Shown piece after piece: positions 1 through 9,921 of a DNA stretch of 64,000 nucleotides (its first letter is position 1; each line of letters starts with the position of its first letter). The notes under the pieces were generated by a model, which had not been told where the DNA came from, did not search any database, and saw only the letters and a program-made list of their open reading frames with translations. Made by a program: the position numbers and the translations under genes. The DNA lies in assembly GCA_949299115.1 (NCBI GenBank), contig CASFZH010000002.1:62001-126000 (forward strand), given 5' to 3'. This DNA is from an uncultured Helicobacter sp. (lineage in GTDB: Bacteria; Campylobacterota; Campylobacteria; Campylobacterales; Helicobacteraceae).

Positions 1-868
<868 letters not shown>

Positions 869-1041
869 GGATACCCCGCAAAGTTCTCTAGCTAAAGATT
901 CTATAAGCTTGTGGGCTTTGCGTAGGATTCTATAATCTCATGCAAATGCTTCTTTGAGGTAGAATCTTACCTTTGTCCAAAGTTATAGAATCTAAAGCAT
1001 AAATGGGGGATTGATACAATGAAGCACTATATAAGCAGAGG

Positions 1042-1098
1042 TGAATTAGCATAATCTTAAGCGGGAGCGTAAAATCCTGCTTAATACTGTGCTAATCA
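1042..1098 (+). promoter_or_regulatory. Nested hairpin in the nifU leader
   Basis: Two nested inverted repeats lie about 50 nt before the nifU start. The outer arms are ATTAGCA (1045-1051) and TGCTAAT (1090-1096). The inner arms are 1057-1066 and 1075-1084, ten pairs with a single G-U pair, closing an 8-nt loop (GCGTAAAA). No U-run follows, so it does not look like a terminator. It may be a leader RNA structure or a protein-binding site controlling nifU; the function is unknown. Confidence 0.4.
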
Positions 1099-1149
1099 TT
1101 AGTAATAATGGATAGACAAGTTTATGATAAACAAAGATAAGGAATGATA

Positions 1150-2130
1150 ATGGCAAAGAATGATTTACTTGGTGGTGCACTTTGGGACGCATATAGCAAA
1201 AAAGTCAGTGAGAGAATGGATAATCCTACACACCTAGGTGTTTTGACACAAAAAGATGCAGATGCAAGAGGTGCGAAACTCATCGTAGCAGACTATGGTG
1301 CAGAATCTTGTGGCGATGCAGTGCGGCTGTATTGGCTGGTAGATTCTAATGATGTGATTATTGATGCGAAGTTTAAGAGTTTTGGTTGTGGGACAGCGAT
1401 TGCAAGCTCGGATATGATGGTGGAGCTTTGCCTTGGCAAAAAGGTGCAAGATGCAGTAAAGATCACTAATCTTGATGTAGAGCGGGCATTGCGTGATGAT
1501 CCCGATACGCCCGCAGTCCCGGGGCAAAAAATGCATTGCTCGGTAATGGCGTATGATGTGATAAAAAAGGCAGCGGGTATGTATCTAGGCAAGAGTGAAG
1601 AGGACTTTGAAGATGAAATTATCGTGTGTGAATGCGCACGCGTGAGCCTCTCAACGATTAAAGAGGTGATTAAACTCAATGACCTAAAAAGCGTGGAGGA
1701 AATTACCAACTACACCAAGGCTGGGGCGTTTTGCAAAAGCTGTATCAAACCCGGTGGGCATGAGAAAAGAGAATATTATCTCGTGGATATTTTGGCTGAT
1801 GTGCGTGCTGAAATGGAAAGAGAGGCATTGAAAGAAAATGTCGCAAAAAGTGCAAGTGGTACGTTAGCGTTTAAAGATATGACCATGGTGCAAAAAGTTA
1901 AGGCGGTAGATTCTGTGATTGATACTCAAGTGCGTCCGATGCTTATGATGGATGGGGGGAATATGGAGATTTTGGATATTAAAGATTCTAGTGATGGGCA
2001 TATCGATGTGTATATCCGCTATCTTGGGGCATGCAGTGGCTGTGCGAGTGGGGCAACAGGTACATTGTATGCTATAGAATCTGTCTTGCAAGAGAATCTT
2101 GATCCAAATATCCGTGTGTTTCCGATATAG
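1150..2130 (+). CDS. nifU: Fe-S cluster assembly scaffold NifU
   Basis: Scaffold on which NifS-derived sulfur is assembled into Fe-S clusters, 326 aa as in H. pylori. Three modules are visible. An N-terminal IscU-like domain carries three cysteines (in GAESCGDA, SFGCGTA and KMHCSVM). A central [2Fe-2S] domain has CEC and CKSC pairs. A C-terminal Nfu domain has the CSGC pair. The start is ATG 1150, six bases after AAGGA; the ATG at 1144 is too close to that site. A possible hairpin (1042-1098) lies in the leader. Like nifS, the gene is richer in G+C than its surroundings. Confidence 0.96.
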   Translation: MAKNDLLGGALWDAYSKKVSERMDNPTHLGVLTQKDADARGAKLIVADYGAESCGDAVRLYWLVDSNDVIIDAKFKSFGCGTAIASSDMMVELCLGKKVQDAVKITNLDVERALRDDPDTPAVPGQKMHCSVMAYDVIKKAAGMYLGKSEEDFEDEIIVCECARVSLSTIKEVIKLNDLKSVEEITNYTKAGAFCKSCIKPGGHEKREYYLVDILADVRAEMEREALKENVAKSASGTLAFKDMTMVQKVKAVDSVIDTQVRPMLMMDGGNMEILDIKDSSDGHIDVYIRYLGACSGCASGATGTLYAIESVLQENLDPNIRVFPI

Positions 2131-3426
2131 TGGCAAGGGAGTAGGGCATAGATAGTATTGTAGATAATTTTGGATATTGTGGAGTCTATGCTTGATACAG
2201 CTGCTAAATTCTATCAATAACTACATAGAGATAAATATATGCAATATAACGATTATAGAGTAATACAAAATTCTATGAAATGTATTTTAGGGAATGTAGA
2301 TACACAAAACATCTTATAACATTTTCCACACTTTTTATACATTTTTCTATCATGTTAATCCGTCATGTTGAGAATATGTTATCCGAAACATCTAAAATTC
2401 TAGAATCTAAAAAGATTCCAGATTCTAATCATGCAGAATTATAAAAGAGATGTTTCGCCTAAAGGCCAACATGACTAGGTAAAAAAGATTCAGCATGATT
2501 AGAATCTTAGATTTTAAGATTTTATTATAGAATAGAAGATTCTAGTGTGAATTTTAAAATTTCGCCATGTTGAAGCGATAGTGCAATATATTCATAGATT
2601 CAAAAGATTTTTGCTTTGTAGGCAAAAATCAATAATAATATCTTAGTGATGTTGAGGCTTTGAAGCGAAATATCTTTGAGAATCTCTTTAAATTCTCTAT
2701 GATGTAGAATCTCAATTTACAGAATCTAAAATCTAAACAATGAAATTTTAGATTCTAGTCATATTTTAGCTATGTCTCAACATGACCATGTGTCTTGTCA
2801 TCTTAGAATCTTTAAGTGAATAATTCAAAATTATAGAATCTACAATACAAAACTTAGATTTTTTATTGTTGAATTAAAGTATTGTGATGATTTGACACAG
2901 ATTTTTAGAATTTCAAAGATTCTCGATATTGTGCAATTTTTATATTTTAATACTATCTTAAGAGATATGTTTATTAATTAGAATCAATATTCTATAATAT
3001 TTGTGAAAAGGGCTACTAGAGATAAATACATGACATCAAACTTGAAATATATTGAATCAATATATTTTTATGTATATTGGAATCATAATATTTTATATTA
3101 TAAAGCTTATAATATTATTACTTGCTGAATTATGGAGTTTTTGAATATTTATCTTTAATGTGGTGTTGATGGTTTATATTTTGGGCTTTGAAAATAGAAA
3201 AATTAAGATGATTTCTAGTTGATATTGGGCTTTTGCTATGCAAGAAGAAACTTTTTTATAAAAGATAGTAAGAATCATAAGTAAATTTTATGCAAAAGAA
3301 GTTTGTAATTATTCAGATTCTAAATGCCATTACAAATAAACATAATCCTTAAGTATTTTAGATTGTAAAGTTTGGCTTATAGTGTATTGATGAAATATAA
3401 GAAGTTTTATGGTTTGCTGTATAAAT
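2131..3426. other. 1.3-kb gene-free region with degenerate repeats
   Basis: No open reading frame with credible start or similarity is seen on either strand. The first ~700 bp are crowded with AGATTCT/AGAATCT heptamers and with degenerate, partly inverted pieces of the form CATGTTGAG...GAAACATCT. The rest is simple AT-rich sequence. It may be decayed sequence between nifU and the convergent mqnE. Confidence 0.6.
2361..2507. repeat. Interspersed inverted-repeat element (TCATGTTGAG...GAAACATCT type)
   Basis: One copy (2361-2393) starts CGTCATGTTGAG and ends GAAACATCT. An inverted copy at 2448-2475 reads AGATGTTTCG...CAACATGAC, so the two could fold together. A second, perfect 15-nt inverted pair is 2420-2434 / 2493-2507. 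Weaker related pieces follow near 2564 (CCATGTTGAAGCGA) and 2648 (GTGATGTTGAGGC). Such CATGTTGAG...GAAACATCTC palindromes are dispersed repeats in many bacterial genomes; here they are degenerate. Confidence 0.5.
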
Positions 3427-4527
3427 CTATGATACGTCTTCATATACCTGCAATTCATTATAGAGGCTATCTCTTTCTACCGGAATAAATCCTGCATTTT
3501 TTATTTGATAAATCATTTCTTCTTTACTGATACCATGTTTACTTTTTGCTCCACCTGCTGATTGGATACTTTCATTTTCTATTGTTCCATCCATATCATT
3601 TGCTCCAAACTCTTGTGCAACAAGAGCAAGATTTAATGAGAGGGAAGCCCAATATGCCTTAATATGGGGAATGTTGGTCAGCAGTATCCTTGCAATAGCT
3701 ATGGTTTTTAGAATCTCTTGTCCACTTGGGCTTTTTTTAACTTTCAAAAAATTATTATATCGCTGATACAAAAGTGGTATAAAGGCATTAAATCCACCTT
3801 GTTTATTGTTGGCTTGTTCCAATGATGTTTGAGCTTTTTTAAGACGTAGTATATGGTCGATTCTATGATGTCTTTCCTCAATATGCCCAAAAAGCATAGT
3901 TGCATTACTCATTCTACCCATACTATGCCATTTCTTATGCACTTCAAACCATCTTTTGGAATCCGCTTTGCCATGACAAAGTATTTTACGTATTTTTTCA
4001 TCAAATATTTCTGCCCCACCACCTGGCAAGGAATCAACTCCAGCTTCTGCCAAATCATTTAAAACCTGTTCTAATGGTAAATCAAATTTTCTTGTTAAAT
4101 AATCTACTTCCGCTGCTCCCATTGCCTTGATATGTAAAAATGGGGTATTTTGTTTTATAGTGGCAAACATATCAAGATAATGTTTGTATTCATGGTGTGG
4201 ATGATGGGCTGCTACAATATGCACTTCTTTTGCACCACGTTTGTAGGCACTTACACACTCATCAACAACTTGCTGAATACTCATGTCATAAGGGTTTGGA
4301 TTTTTTCTACTAGCTGAAAAAGCACAAAATTTACAAACATCAGCACAAATATTAGTTGGATTGATATGTCGATTCATATTGAAAAATACTTTTTTCCCAT
4401 AGTATTTTTGTCGCAATGAATCAGCTACATCTCCAAGAGTGAAAAGGTCATAATCATATAATTTTGCAAGTTCTTTCGAATCTATACCTTCAATGTCATC
4501 ACTTATTACTTTTTCTAATAAATCCAT
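3427..4527 (-). CDS. mqnE: Aminofutalosine synthase MqnE (radical SAM)
   Basis: Radical SAM enzyme of the futalosine route to menaquinone, making aminofutalosine from the MqnA product. The cluster motif C61-x3-C65-x2-C68 within NPTNICADVCKFCAFSA is typical of MqnE rather than the related MqnC. The start is taken at 4527, because GAGGAGTG sits just before this ATG; an upstream in-frame ATG at 4557 has no such site. Length is 366 aa, normal for the family. The gene stands alone between the gene-free region and the outer-membrane protein gene. Menaquinone is the electron carrier for the Frd complex encoded elsewhere in the window. Confidence 0.93.
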   Translation of the reverse strand: MDLLEKVISDDIEGIDSKELAKLYDYDLFTLGDVADSLRQKYYGKKVFFNMNRHINPTNICADVCKFCAFSASRKNPNPYDMSIQQVVDECVSAYKRGAKEVHIVAAHHPHHEYKHYLDMFATIKQNTPFLHIKAMGAAEVDYLTRKFDLPLEQVLNDLAEAGVDSLPGGGAEIFDEKIRKILCHGKADSKRWFEVHKKWHSMGRMSNATMLFGHIEERHHRIDHILRLKKAQTSLEQANNKQGGFNAFIPLLYQRYNNFLKVKKSPSGQEILKTIAIARILLTNIPHIKAYWASLSLNLALVAQEFGANDMDGTIENESIQSAGGAKSKHGISKEEMIYQIKNAGFIPVERDSLYNELQVYEDVS

Positions 4528-4652
4528 GAGACACTCCTCAAGTAAAATTATGTTCATATGGTGTAATTATAAAGATAAAATTGTGGATTTTGTGTGATGT
4601 TTTTAGATTTCTCTAAAAATCTACAAATAATGTAATACAACGTTGTAATATT

Positions 4653-5375
4653 TTAGAAGGCATAACTGTAACCAACATTAAATGTAAAATTGTGCTTTAT
4701 AAAAGCATCGGCACTAACAATTCCTACCTGATTAATTTTTGACTTTCCATATTCTGCTATCTCTGCTCCGCCAACATAAAGCCATTGTGTTAAAAATTCT
4801 ATTCTATGTACTTTAAAATTCAAGCTAAGTCCAAAATTTAATCCTATTGCTAAGTTAAATGGAATATTGTAGATACCATCATAATATTGCTGTCCTCCAA
4901 TTGCAGCACCAAGTATGATTCCAAATCCTGCACGCGGATTATTAAAGTTAAAAGGAATATCAAACAACAAATCAGCATTAAATAGAAGATGTTGTGAGGA
5001 TAGCTTGAGTTCGCCATTTTGTAAAGCAGAATCTTCAAGGATAGCACCCATCCATTTATAGCTCACATAGTAACGATTACCTACTATGTTATAATAAAAT
5101 GTTTGATATCCCAACTTCAATCCTGCTCCAATGAAGTTCCCAGAAATATTAAAGGTGGCAGCACTATTGTTCCCTTGAAAATGAAGTGTAGAATCGATTA
5201 TCATAAATGGTATATCTATACCTAGTAAAAATCCCGATTTATCATATTGTTGCACTGATTGACTTTTTGCATCATCTTGCCATAAGTTTGAAGAATTTGT
5301 GTTGCTTGTTAGCGGATTGCAGTATAATATTGCAGGTATTAAACTGACTAATGTAAATGTGTTACGTAATTTCAT
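4653..5375 (-). CDS. Predicted outer-membrane beta-barrel protein
   Basis: Protein of 240 aa with a signal peptide (MKLRNTFTLVSLIPAILYC, residues 1-19). The mature part is rich in alternating hydrophobic strands and ends FTFNVGYSYAF, an aromatic C-terminus typical of outer-membrane barrels. The start at 5375 follows AAGGAG; an upstream ATG at 5414 is not needed. It resembles small Helicobacter outer-membrane proteins in general form, but I do not recognise the specific family or ligand. A homopolymeric T tract lies just upstream of the likely -10 box, so expression may be phase variable. Confidence 0.7.
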   Translation of the reverse strand: MKLRNTFTLVSLIPAILYCNPLTSNTNSSNLWQDDAKSQSVQQYDKSGFLLGIDIPFMIIDSTLHFQGNNSAATFNISGNFIGAGLKLGYQTFYYNIVGNRYYVSYKWMGAILEDSALQNGELKLSSQHLLFNADLLFDIPFNFNNPRAGFGIILGAAIGGQQYYDGIYNIPFNLAIGLNFGLSLNFKVHRIEFLTQWLYVGGAEIAEYGKSKINQVGIVSADAFIKHNFTFNVGYSYAF

Positions 5376-5403
5376 CAAAGCTCCTTTAGATTTTATGGAG
5401 TTG

Positions 5404-5409
5404 ATTGTA
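5404..5409 (-). promoter_or_regulatory. Likely -10 box of the outer-membrane protein gene
   Basis: On the minus strand this reads TACAAT, about 29 bases before the start codon. The 13-nt T tract begins three bases upstream of it, inside the spacer that would separate -35 and -10. Confidence 0.45.
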
Positions 5410-5412
5410 TTC

Positions 5413-5425
5413 AAAAAAAAAAAAA
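5413..5425 (-). repeat. Homopolymer tract (T13 on the gene strand) in the OMP promoter
   Basis: Thirteen consecutive A on the plus strand, T on the minus strand, directly upstream of the putative -10 box of the outer-membrane protein gene. Length changes here would change promoter spacing, as known for the sabA promoter of H. pylori. Confidence 0.6.
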
Positions 5426-5561
5426 CGCAAGTGTTTGTCTATTCCAAAAGAAAGATTGTTGTTTACTGTGTAAATTCTATACAATTATTACATTTTGTTA
5501 TGTTATTGATTCATGCAAAGCATTGTTGTATCATGGCAAATCACAAAAAAACGATAAAACA

Positions 5562-5610
5562 ATACATAATGTATGTTTTTTATACAATTTTGTTAATTTT
5601 GTATAAAAAA
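5562..5610. promoter_or_regulatory. Two palindromes upstream of prpE (candidate operators)
   Basis: First, a 13-bp palindrome ATACAT-A-ATGTAT at 5562-5574. Second, a perfect inverted repeat with 12-nt arms TTTTTTATACAA (5576-5587) and TTGTATAAAAAA (5599-5610) around an 11-nt spacer. Both lie 50-100 bp upstream of the likely prpE -10 box, a common place for activator or repressor sites. No regulator gene is adjacent. Confidence 0.4.
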
Positions 5611-5659
5611 TGTTGGAATCTCCCTAATTTTTGCACGATACATTTTTGTATTTCTAGGC

Positions 5660-5665
5660 TACAAT
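5660..5665 (+). promoter_or_regulatory. Possible prpE -10 box
   Basis: TACAAT, 45 bases before the prpE start codon. No clear -35 is visible, which is usual for sigma-70 promoters in this phylum. Confidence 0.35.
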
Positions 5666-5709
5666 TTTTTCATCTTTTTGATTTATGAGGCAAAAATAAG
5701 GAGCTGATA

Positions 5710-7614
5710 ATGGGAAAGTATGAAGAAGCATATAAATTATCATTGGAAAATCCACAAGAATTTTGGGCTAATGCAGCTAAAAATATACATTGGTATCATT
5801 GGTATGATAAAGTCTTAGAAATTGTTGATAATCATTATCGCTGGTTTGTTGGTGGCTGTATGAATAGTTGCTATAATGCTGTTGATTTGCATGTGCATAG
5901 TGGGCATGGTGATAGAGCAGCAATTATTTATGATTCACCTGTAACAAATACTATAAAAACCATAACGTACTCTGAATTACAAAAAAGGGTCGCAAAAACG
6001 GCATGGATTCTAAAATTAAAGGGTGTCCAAAAAGGTGATACTGTGCTTATATATATGCCAATGATTCCAGAAGCTATAATAGCTATGCTTGCTTGTGCAA
6101 GAATTGGCGCAATACACACCGTTGTTTTTGGTGGATTTGGGGCACATGAGTTGGCTCTGCGTATTGAAGATGCAAAGCCAAGCATGATTATTACAGCTAG
6201 TTGTGGGATTGAAGTTACAAAGATTATTGATTACAAGGAGATTTTGGATTCTGCCATTAAACAAAGTCATCACAAGGTTAATGCAGTGTTACTGTGGCAA
6301 AGACCACAGAAACATGCCGATACAATTCCTTTCCGCGATATTGACTGGGAACATTTAGAGGAAATGGCAAAAGAAGCTCCATGCACTCCCGTAGATTCCA
6401 TAGATCCTCTTTATATCCTCTATACAAGTGGAACTACCGGCAAACCAAAAGGTGTTATTCGGAGTAATGGTGGACATTGTGTAGCTATGAAATGGACTAT
6501 GGATAATATTTATGGTGCAAAACCCGGTGACGTGTTTTTGGCTGCGTCTGATGTTGGTTGGGTTGTCGGACATAGTTATATTGTGTATGCTCCACTCTTT
6601 AATGGCAGTACGACTGTATTATACGAAGGTAAACCAGTGAGAACTCCTGATGCTGGAGTATTTTGGCGTATGGTTGAACAACATAAGATTAATATTTTGT
6701 TTGCCGCTCCAACTGCATTTCGTGCTATAAAAAAAGAAGATCCAAAAGGCGAAATGATAAAAAAATATAATTTAGAATCATTAAGACATATTTTTGTAGC
6801 AGGAGAGCGATGTGACAGTGATACATTAAAGTGGATTGAGAAAATCAGTAAAAGACCAGTGATAGATCATTGGTGGCAAACTGAAACAGGTTGGGCTATC
6901 TCTGGTAATCCTATTGGGTTAGAAGCTCTTCCTATAAAACCGGGTAGTGCCACAAAACCTATGCCCGGTTTTAATTTAAAAGTTTTAGATGAAGATGGTA
7001 AAGAATGTAAAAAAGGAGTATTAGGTAATCTTGTATTAAAATTACCCTTGCCCCCTGCGTGTTTACTTGGAATATGGCAAGATGATGAACGATATAAAAA
7101 AAGTTATCTAAACCATTATCCTGGTTACTATCTTACAGGCGATAGTGGTTATATTGATGAAGATGGATATGTCTTTGTTATGGGAAGAATGGATGGAGTT
7201 ATTAACGTTGCTGGACACAGAATCTCAACAGGTGCTTTAGAAGAAAGTGTCGCCTCACATCCAAGTGTTGCAGAATGTGCGGTTGTTGGTATTGATGATG
7301 ATTTTCGTGGTGAGGTACCGTTGTGTATTGTTGTGTTAAAAGATGGAGTGCAAGAAAAAATAGAAAATATTAAAGAGGGCATTATTCGTCTTGTTATCTC
7401 TGAAGTTGGGGCATTTGCGAACTTAAAAATTATTGGATTTGCTCAGAAATTACCTAAAACAAGAAGTGGTAAGATTCTAAGGGGTGTGATACGCAGCATT
7501 GCAGAAGGAAAAACATACACTAAACCATCAACTATAGAGGACGAACAAAGTTTGACACATGTAGAAGAGATTTTAAAAGGTATTGGATTTCCCAGAATAA
7601 AAACAAAAGATTAA
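5710..7614 (+). CDS. prpE: Propionyl-CoA synthetase PrpE
   Basis: AMP-forming acyl-CoA ligase, 634 aa, that activates propionate to propionyl-CoA for the 2-methylcitrate cycle. Visible motifs are the adenylation loop YTSGTTGKPKG (238-248), WWQTETGW, and the C-terminal adenylation lysine K588 in TRSGKILRG. The N-terminal segment RWFVGG...CYNAVDLHV matches the propionyl-CoA synthetase branch rather than acetyl-CoA synthetase, and the neighbouring prpBCD genes support this. An acetate preference cannot be excluded. It starts at ATG 5710 after a GGAG site and is followed by a 158-bp gap before prpB. Confidence 0.88.
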   Translation: MGKYEEAYKLSLENPQEFWANAAKNIHWYHWYDKVLEIVDNHYRWFVGGCMNSCYNAVDLHVHSGHGDRAAIIYDSPVTNTIKTITYSELQKRVAKTAWILKLKGVQKGDTVLIYMPMIPEAIIAMLACARIGAIHTVVFGGFGAHELALRIEDAKPSMIITASCGIEVTKIIDYKEILDSAIKQSHHKVNAVLLWQRPQKHADTIPFRDIDWEHLEEMAKEAPCTPVDSIDPLYILYTSGTTGKPKGVIRSNGGHCVAMKWTMDNIYGAKPGDVFLAASDVGWVVGHSYIVYAPLFNGSTTVLYEGKPVRTPDAGVFWRMVEQHKINILFAAPTAFRAIKKEDPKGEMIKKYNLESLRHIFVAGERCDSDTLKWIEKISKRPVIDHWWQTETGWAISGNPIGLEALPIKPGSATKPMPGFNLKVLDEDGKECKKGVLGNLVLKLPLPPACLLGIWQDDERYKKSYLNHYPGYYLTGDSGYIDEDGYVFVMGRMDGVINVAGHRISTGALEESVASHPSVAECAVVGIDDDFRGEVPLCIVVLKDGVQEKIENIKEGIIRLVISEVGAFANLKIIGFAQKLPKTRSGKILRGVIRSIAEGKTYTKPSTIEDEQSLTHVEEILKGIGFPRIKTKD

Positions 7615-7772
7615 TAAACGTTGCGATTTAATCTAATCGAGTATTTATATTTAACTTAAAGATTGGTTGATTCTATTTCTATTTTTTACTTGAATACAAC
7701 TAGTGGTATACCAAGTCATAAAGTTGGTAACAATTATTTTATATTTTAGATTATATTTATGAAAGGAATAAT

Positions 7773-8663
7773 ATGAGTGCAGGATTACTTTTTAGACAAT
7801 CACTTAAACAACATAGCCCCTTGCAGATATTAGGCGTTATTAATGCTTACTCTGCCTTACAAGCCACTAAAGTTGGAGCTAAGGCATTATATTTGAGTGG
7901 AGCTGGGGTAGCAAATGCTAGTATCGGAGTGCCAGATTTAGGTATTACAAATTTAGAAGATGTTTTAATTGATGCAAGAAGAATTACCGCAGTTAGCAAT
8001 CTCCCCCTGCTTGTTGATATTGACACAGGTTTTGGTGGTGCCTTTAATATTGCACGCACTATTAAAGAGATGATACGAGCTGGAGTGGCAGCAGTGCATA
8101 TAGAAGATCAAGTAGCACAAAAAAGATGTGGACACAGACCCAACAAAGAATTAGTAAGTAAAGAAGAAATGTGTGATAGAGTAAAGATTGCTGTGCATAC
8201 AAAAAATGAGATTGACAAAGATTTTGTTATTATGGCAAGAACCGATGCTCATGCTAGTGAAGGGCAAAAAGCTGCTATTGATAGGGCTTTGGCATATGTA
8301 GATTCTGGAGCCGATATGATTTTTGCTGAAGCTATACATACATTAGAAGAATATGCTGAATTTGTCAAGCAAGTAAAAGTGCCCGTATTGGCAAATATCA
8401 CAGAATTTGGAAAAACACCATACTTTAGCATTCAACAATTACAAAGTGCCGGCATTGCTATGGCGTTATATCCTCTTTCTGCATTTAGAGCTATGAATAA
8501 GGCTGCTTTGGAGGTTTTTACTGATATTATAACAAATGGGCATCAAAAGTTAAGCATTGATAAAATGCAGACACGAGAGGAATTGTATAACATGCTAGGT
8601 TATTATGAGTATGAAAAACAATTAGACGAATTATTTCATTTCAAAAATAAGGAGCAAAAATGA
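7773..8663 (+). CDS. prpB: 2-methylisocitrate lyase PrpB
   Basis: Splits 2-methylisocitrate into succinate and pyruvate, the last step of the methylcitrate cycle. The protein has 296 aa, usual for the family. The signature KRCGHR (117-122, catalytic C119) and the metal-binding VDIDTGFGG segment near residue 81 are present. The short length and this loop separate it from the larger isocitrate lyases. The ATG follows AAAGGA, and the 3' end overlaps prpC by four bases (ATGA), so the two are translationally coupled. Confidence 0.94.
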   Translation: MSAGLLFRQSLKQHSPLQILGVINAYSALQATKVGAKALYLSGAGVANASIGVPDLGITNLEDVLIDARRITAVSNLPLLVDIDTGFGGAFNIARTIKEMIRAGVAAVHIEDQVAQKRCGHRPNKELVSKEEMCDRVKIAVHTKNEIDKDFVIMARTDAHASEGQKAAIDRALAYVDSGADMIFAEAIHTLEEYAEFVKQVKVPVLANITEFGKTPYFSIQQLQSAGIAMALYPLSAFRAMNKAALEVFTDIITNGHQKLSIDKMQTREELYNMLGYYEYEKQLDELFHFKNKEQK

Positions 8664-9796
8664 GTATAAAAAAGAAAGAAGGTGGTTTAGCTGGCATAGT
8701 TGCTGGTAAAACAAGTATTAGTACAGTTGGTGATGGGCATAGTTTGCGATATTGTGGTTATGATATTTATGAATTAGCAAAATATGCAAGCTTTGAAGAA
8801 GTAGCATTTCTTTTATTATATGGTGAACTCCCAAAACGTAGTGAATTGGAATCTTTTAAAGTTAGGCTTTTTTCTCATAGAATCTTACCAAAAGAAGTTA
8901 AAGAGATTTTAAAGCAGATTCCAAAAAACTCTCACCCTATGGACGTTATGCGAACTGGTGTTAGTGTATTAGGTAATTTTTTACCTGAACGAGATGATTT
9001 TAGCAATCAAGATGAAGTTGCGTTGCAGATACTTGGAGCAAGTCCCAGTATTTTACTATATTGGCATAATTATCATTTTAATCGCAAAGATTTAGATTTA
9101 GAATCACAAAAAGATTCTGTGCTAAAAGATTCAACTGCAAAATTTTTTCTCACAACCTTACATCAAGAAGAAATTCCAGATATTTTTATACAAGCAATGA
9201 ATGTCAGTCTTATTTTATATGCCGAACACGAATTTAATGCTTCAACTTTCACATGTCGAACTATTGCCTCTACCTTATCAGATTTGCATTCTAGCATTGT
9301 GGGTGGTATTTGTGCTTTGAAGGGTCCATTGCATGGTGGGGCAAATGAAGCTGCTATGGAGCTTCTCAATTCATTTCCAGATATAGAATCTGTTTTGCCA
9401 ACGATGCAAAAAAAGCTTAATAACAAAGAAAAAATTATGGGATTTGGACATAGAGTGTATGTAACCAATGACCCACGCAATGTGGTAATCAAAGAATGGA
9501 GCAAGAAACTTAGTGATTTTGTTAAAGATAAGGAATTATATGCAAAAAGTGAGATTGTAGAAAAATTTATGTGGGAATCTAAAAAACTCTTTCCAAATTT
9601 AGATTTTTATTCTGCTTCAACTTATCACTTTATGAAGATTCCAACTGCTTATTTCACACCAATTTTTATTATGAGTAGGGAAAGTGGCTGGATAGGACAC
9701 ATCTTTGAACAACGAAGAGATAATAAATTAATCCGACCTAATGCAGAATATATAGGAATAGATAAAAGGACTTTTAAGACAATAGATTCGCGATAA
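8660..9796 (+). CDS. prpC: 2-methylcitrate synthase PrpC
   Basis: Condenses propionyl-CoA with oxaloacetate to 2-methylcitrate. At 378 aa it is the short form typical of PrpC rather than the ~430-aa citrate synthase GltA. Citrate-synthase motifs are visible: GPLHGGANEAA with one active-site histidine, GFGHRVYVTNDPR with the second, and the aspartate in NLDFYSA. The C-terminal arginine region lies in EQRRDNKLIRP. The start overlaps prpB and follows AAGGAG. A near-perfect 43-bp palindrome lies in the gap before prpD. Confidence 0.92.
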   Translation: MSIKKKEGGLAGIVAGKTSISTVGDGHSLRYCGYDIYELAKYASFEEVAFLLLYGELPKRSELESFKVRLFSHRILPKEVKEILKQIPKNSHPMDVMRTGVSVLGNFLPERDDFSNQDEVALQILGASPSILLYWHNYHFNRKDLDLESQKDSVLKDSTAKFFLTTLHQEEIPDIFIQAMNVSLILYAEHEFNASTFTCRTIASTLSDLHSSIVGGICALKGPLHGGANEAAMELLNSFPDIESVLPTMQKKLNNKEKIMGFGHRVYVTNDPRNVVIKEWSKKLSDFVKDKELYAKSEIVEKFMWESKKLFPNLDFYSASTYHFMKIPTAYFTPIFIMSRESGWIGHIFEQRRDNKLIRPNAEYIGIDKRTFKTIDSR

Positions 9797-9921
9797 CAGT
9801 CGAATATGGTGGGTTATCAGAAATGCAAGTATATTTATTTGTATGATACATATTTAATATTTATTTGTTATTAGCTTTAGTATCTGATAAATTAGGTTAA
9901 ATGCAAATAAGTCTAAATATG

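Noticed and set aside
877-922. Inverted pair CGCAAAG / CTTTGCG between nifS and nifU as a terminator or RNA gene
   Set aside because: Only seven pairs with a 32-nt loop and no T-run; too weak to call.
869-1140. tRNA-like fold in the nifS-nifU gap
   Set aside because: No anticodon arm or T-loop consensus (GTTCRANNC); the hairpin is nested, not cloverleaf.
4636-4647. 12-bp palindrome TACAACGTTGTA downstream of the outer-membrane protein gene
   Set aside because: Too short for a terminator and without a T-run on the minus strand; possibly chance in AT-rich sequence.
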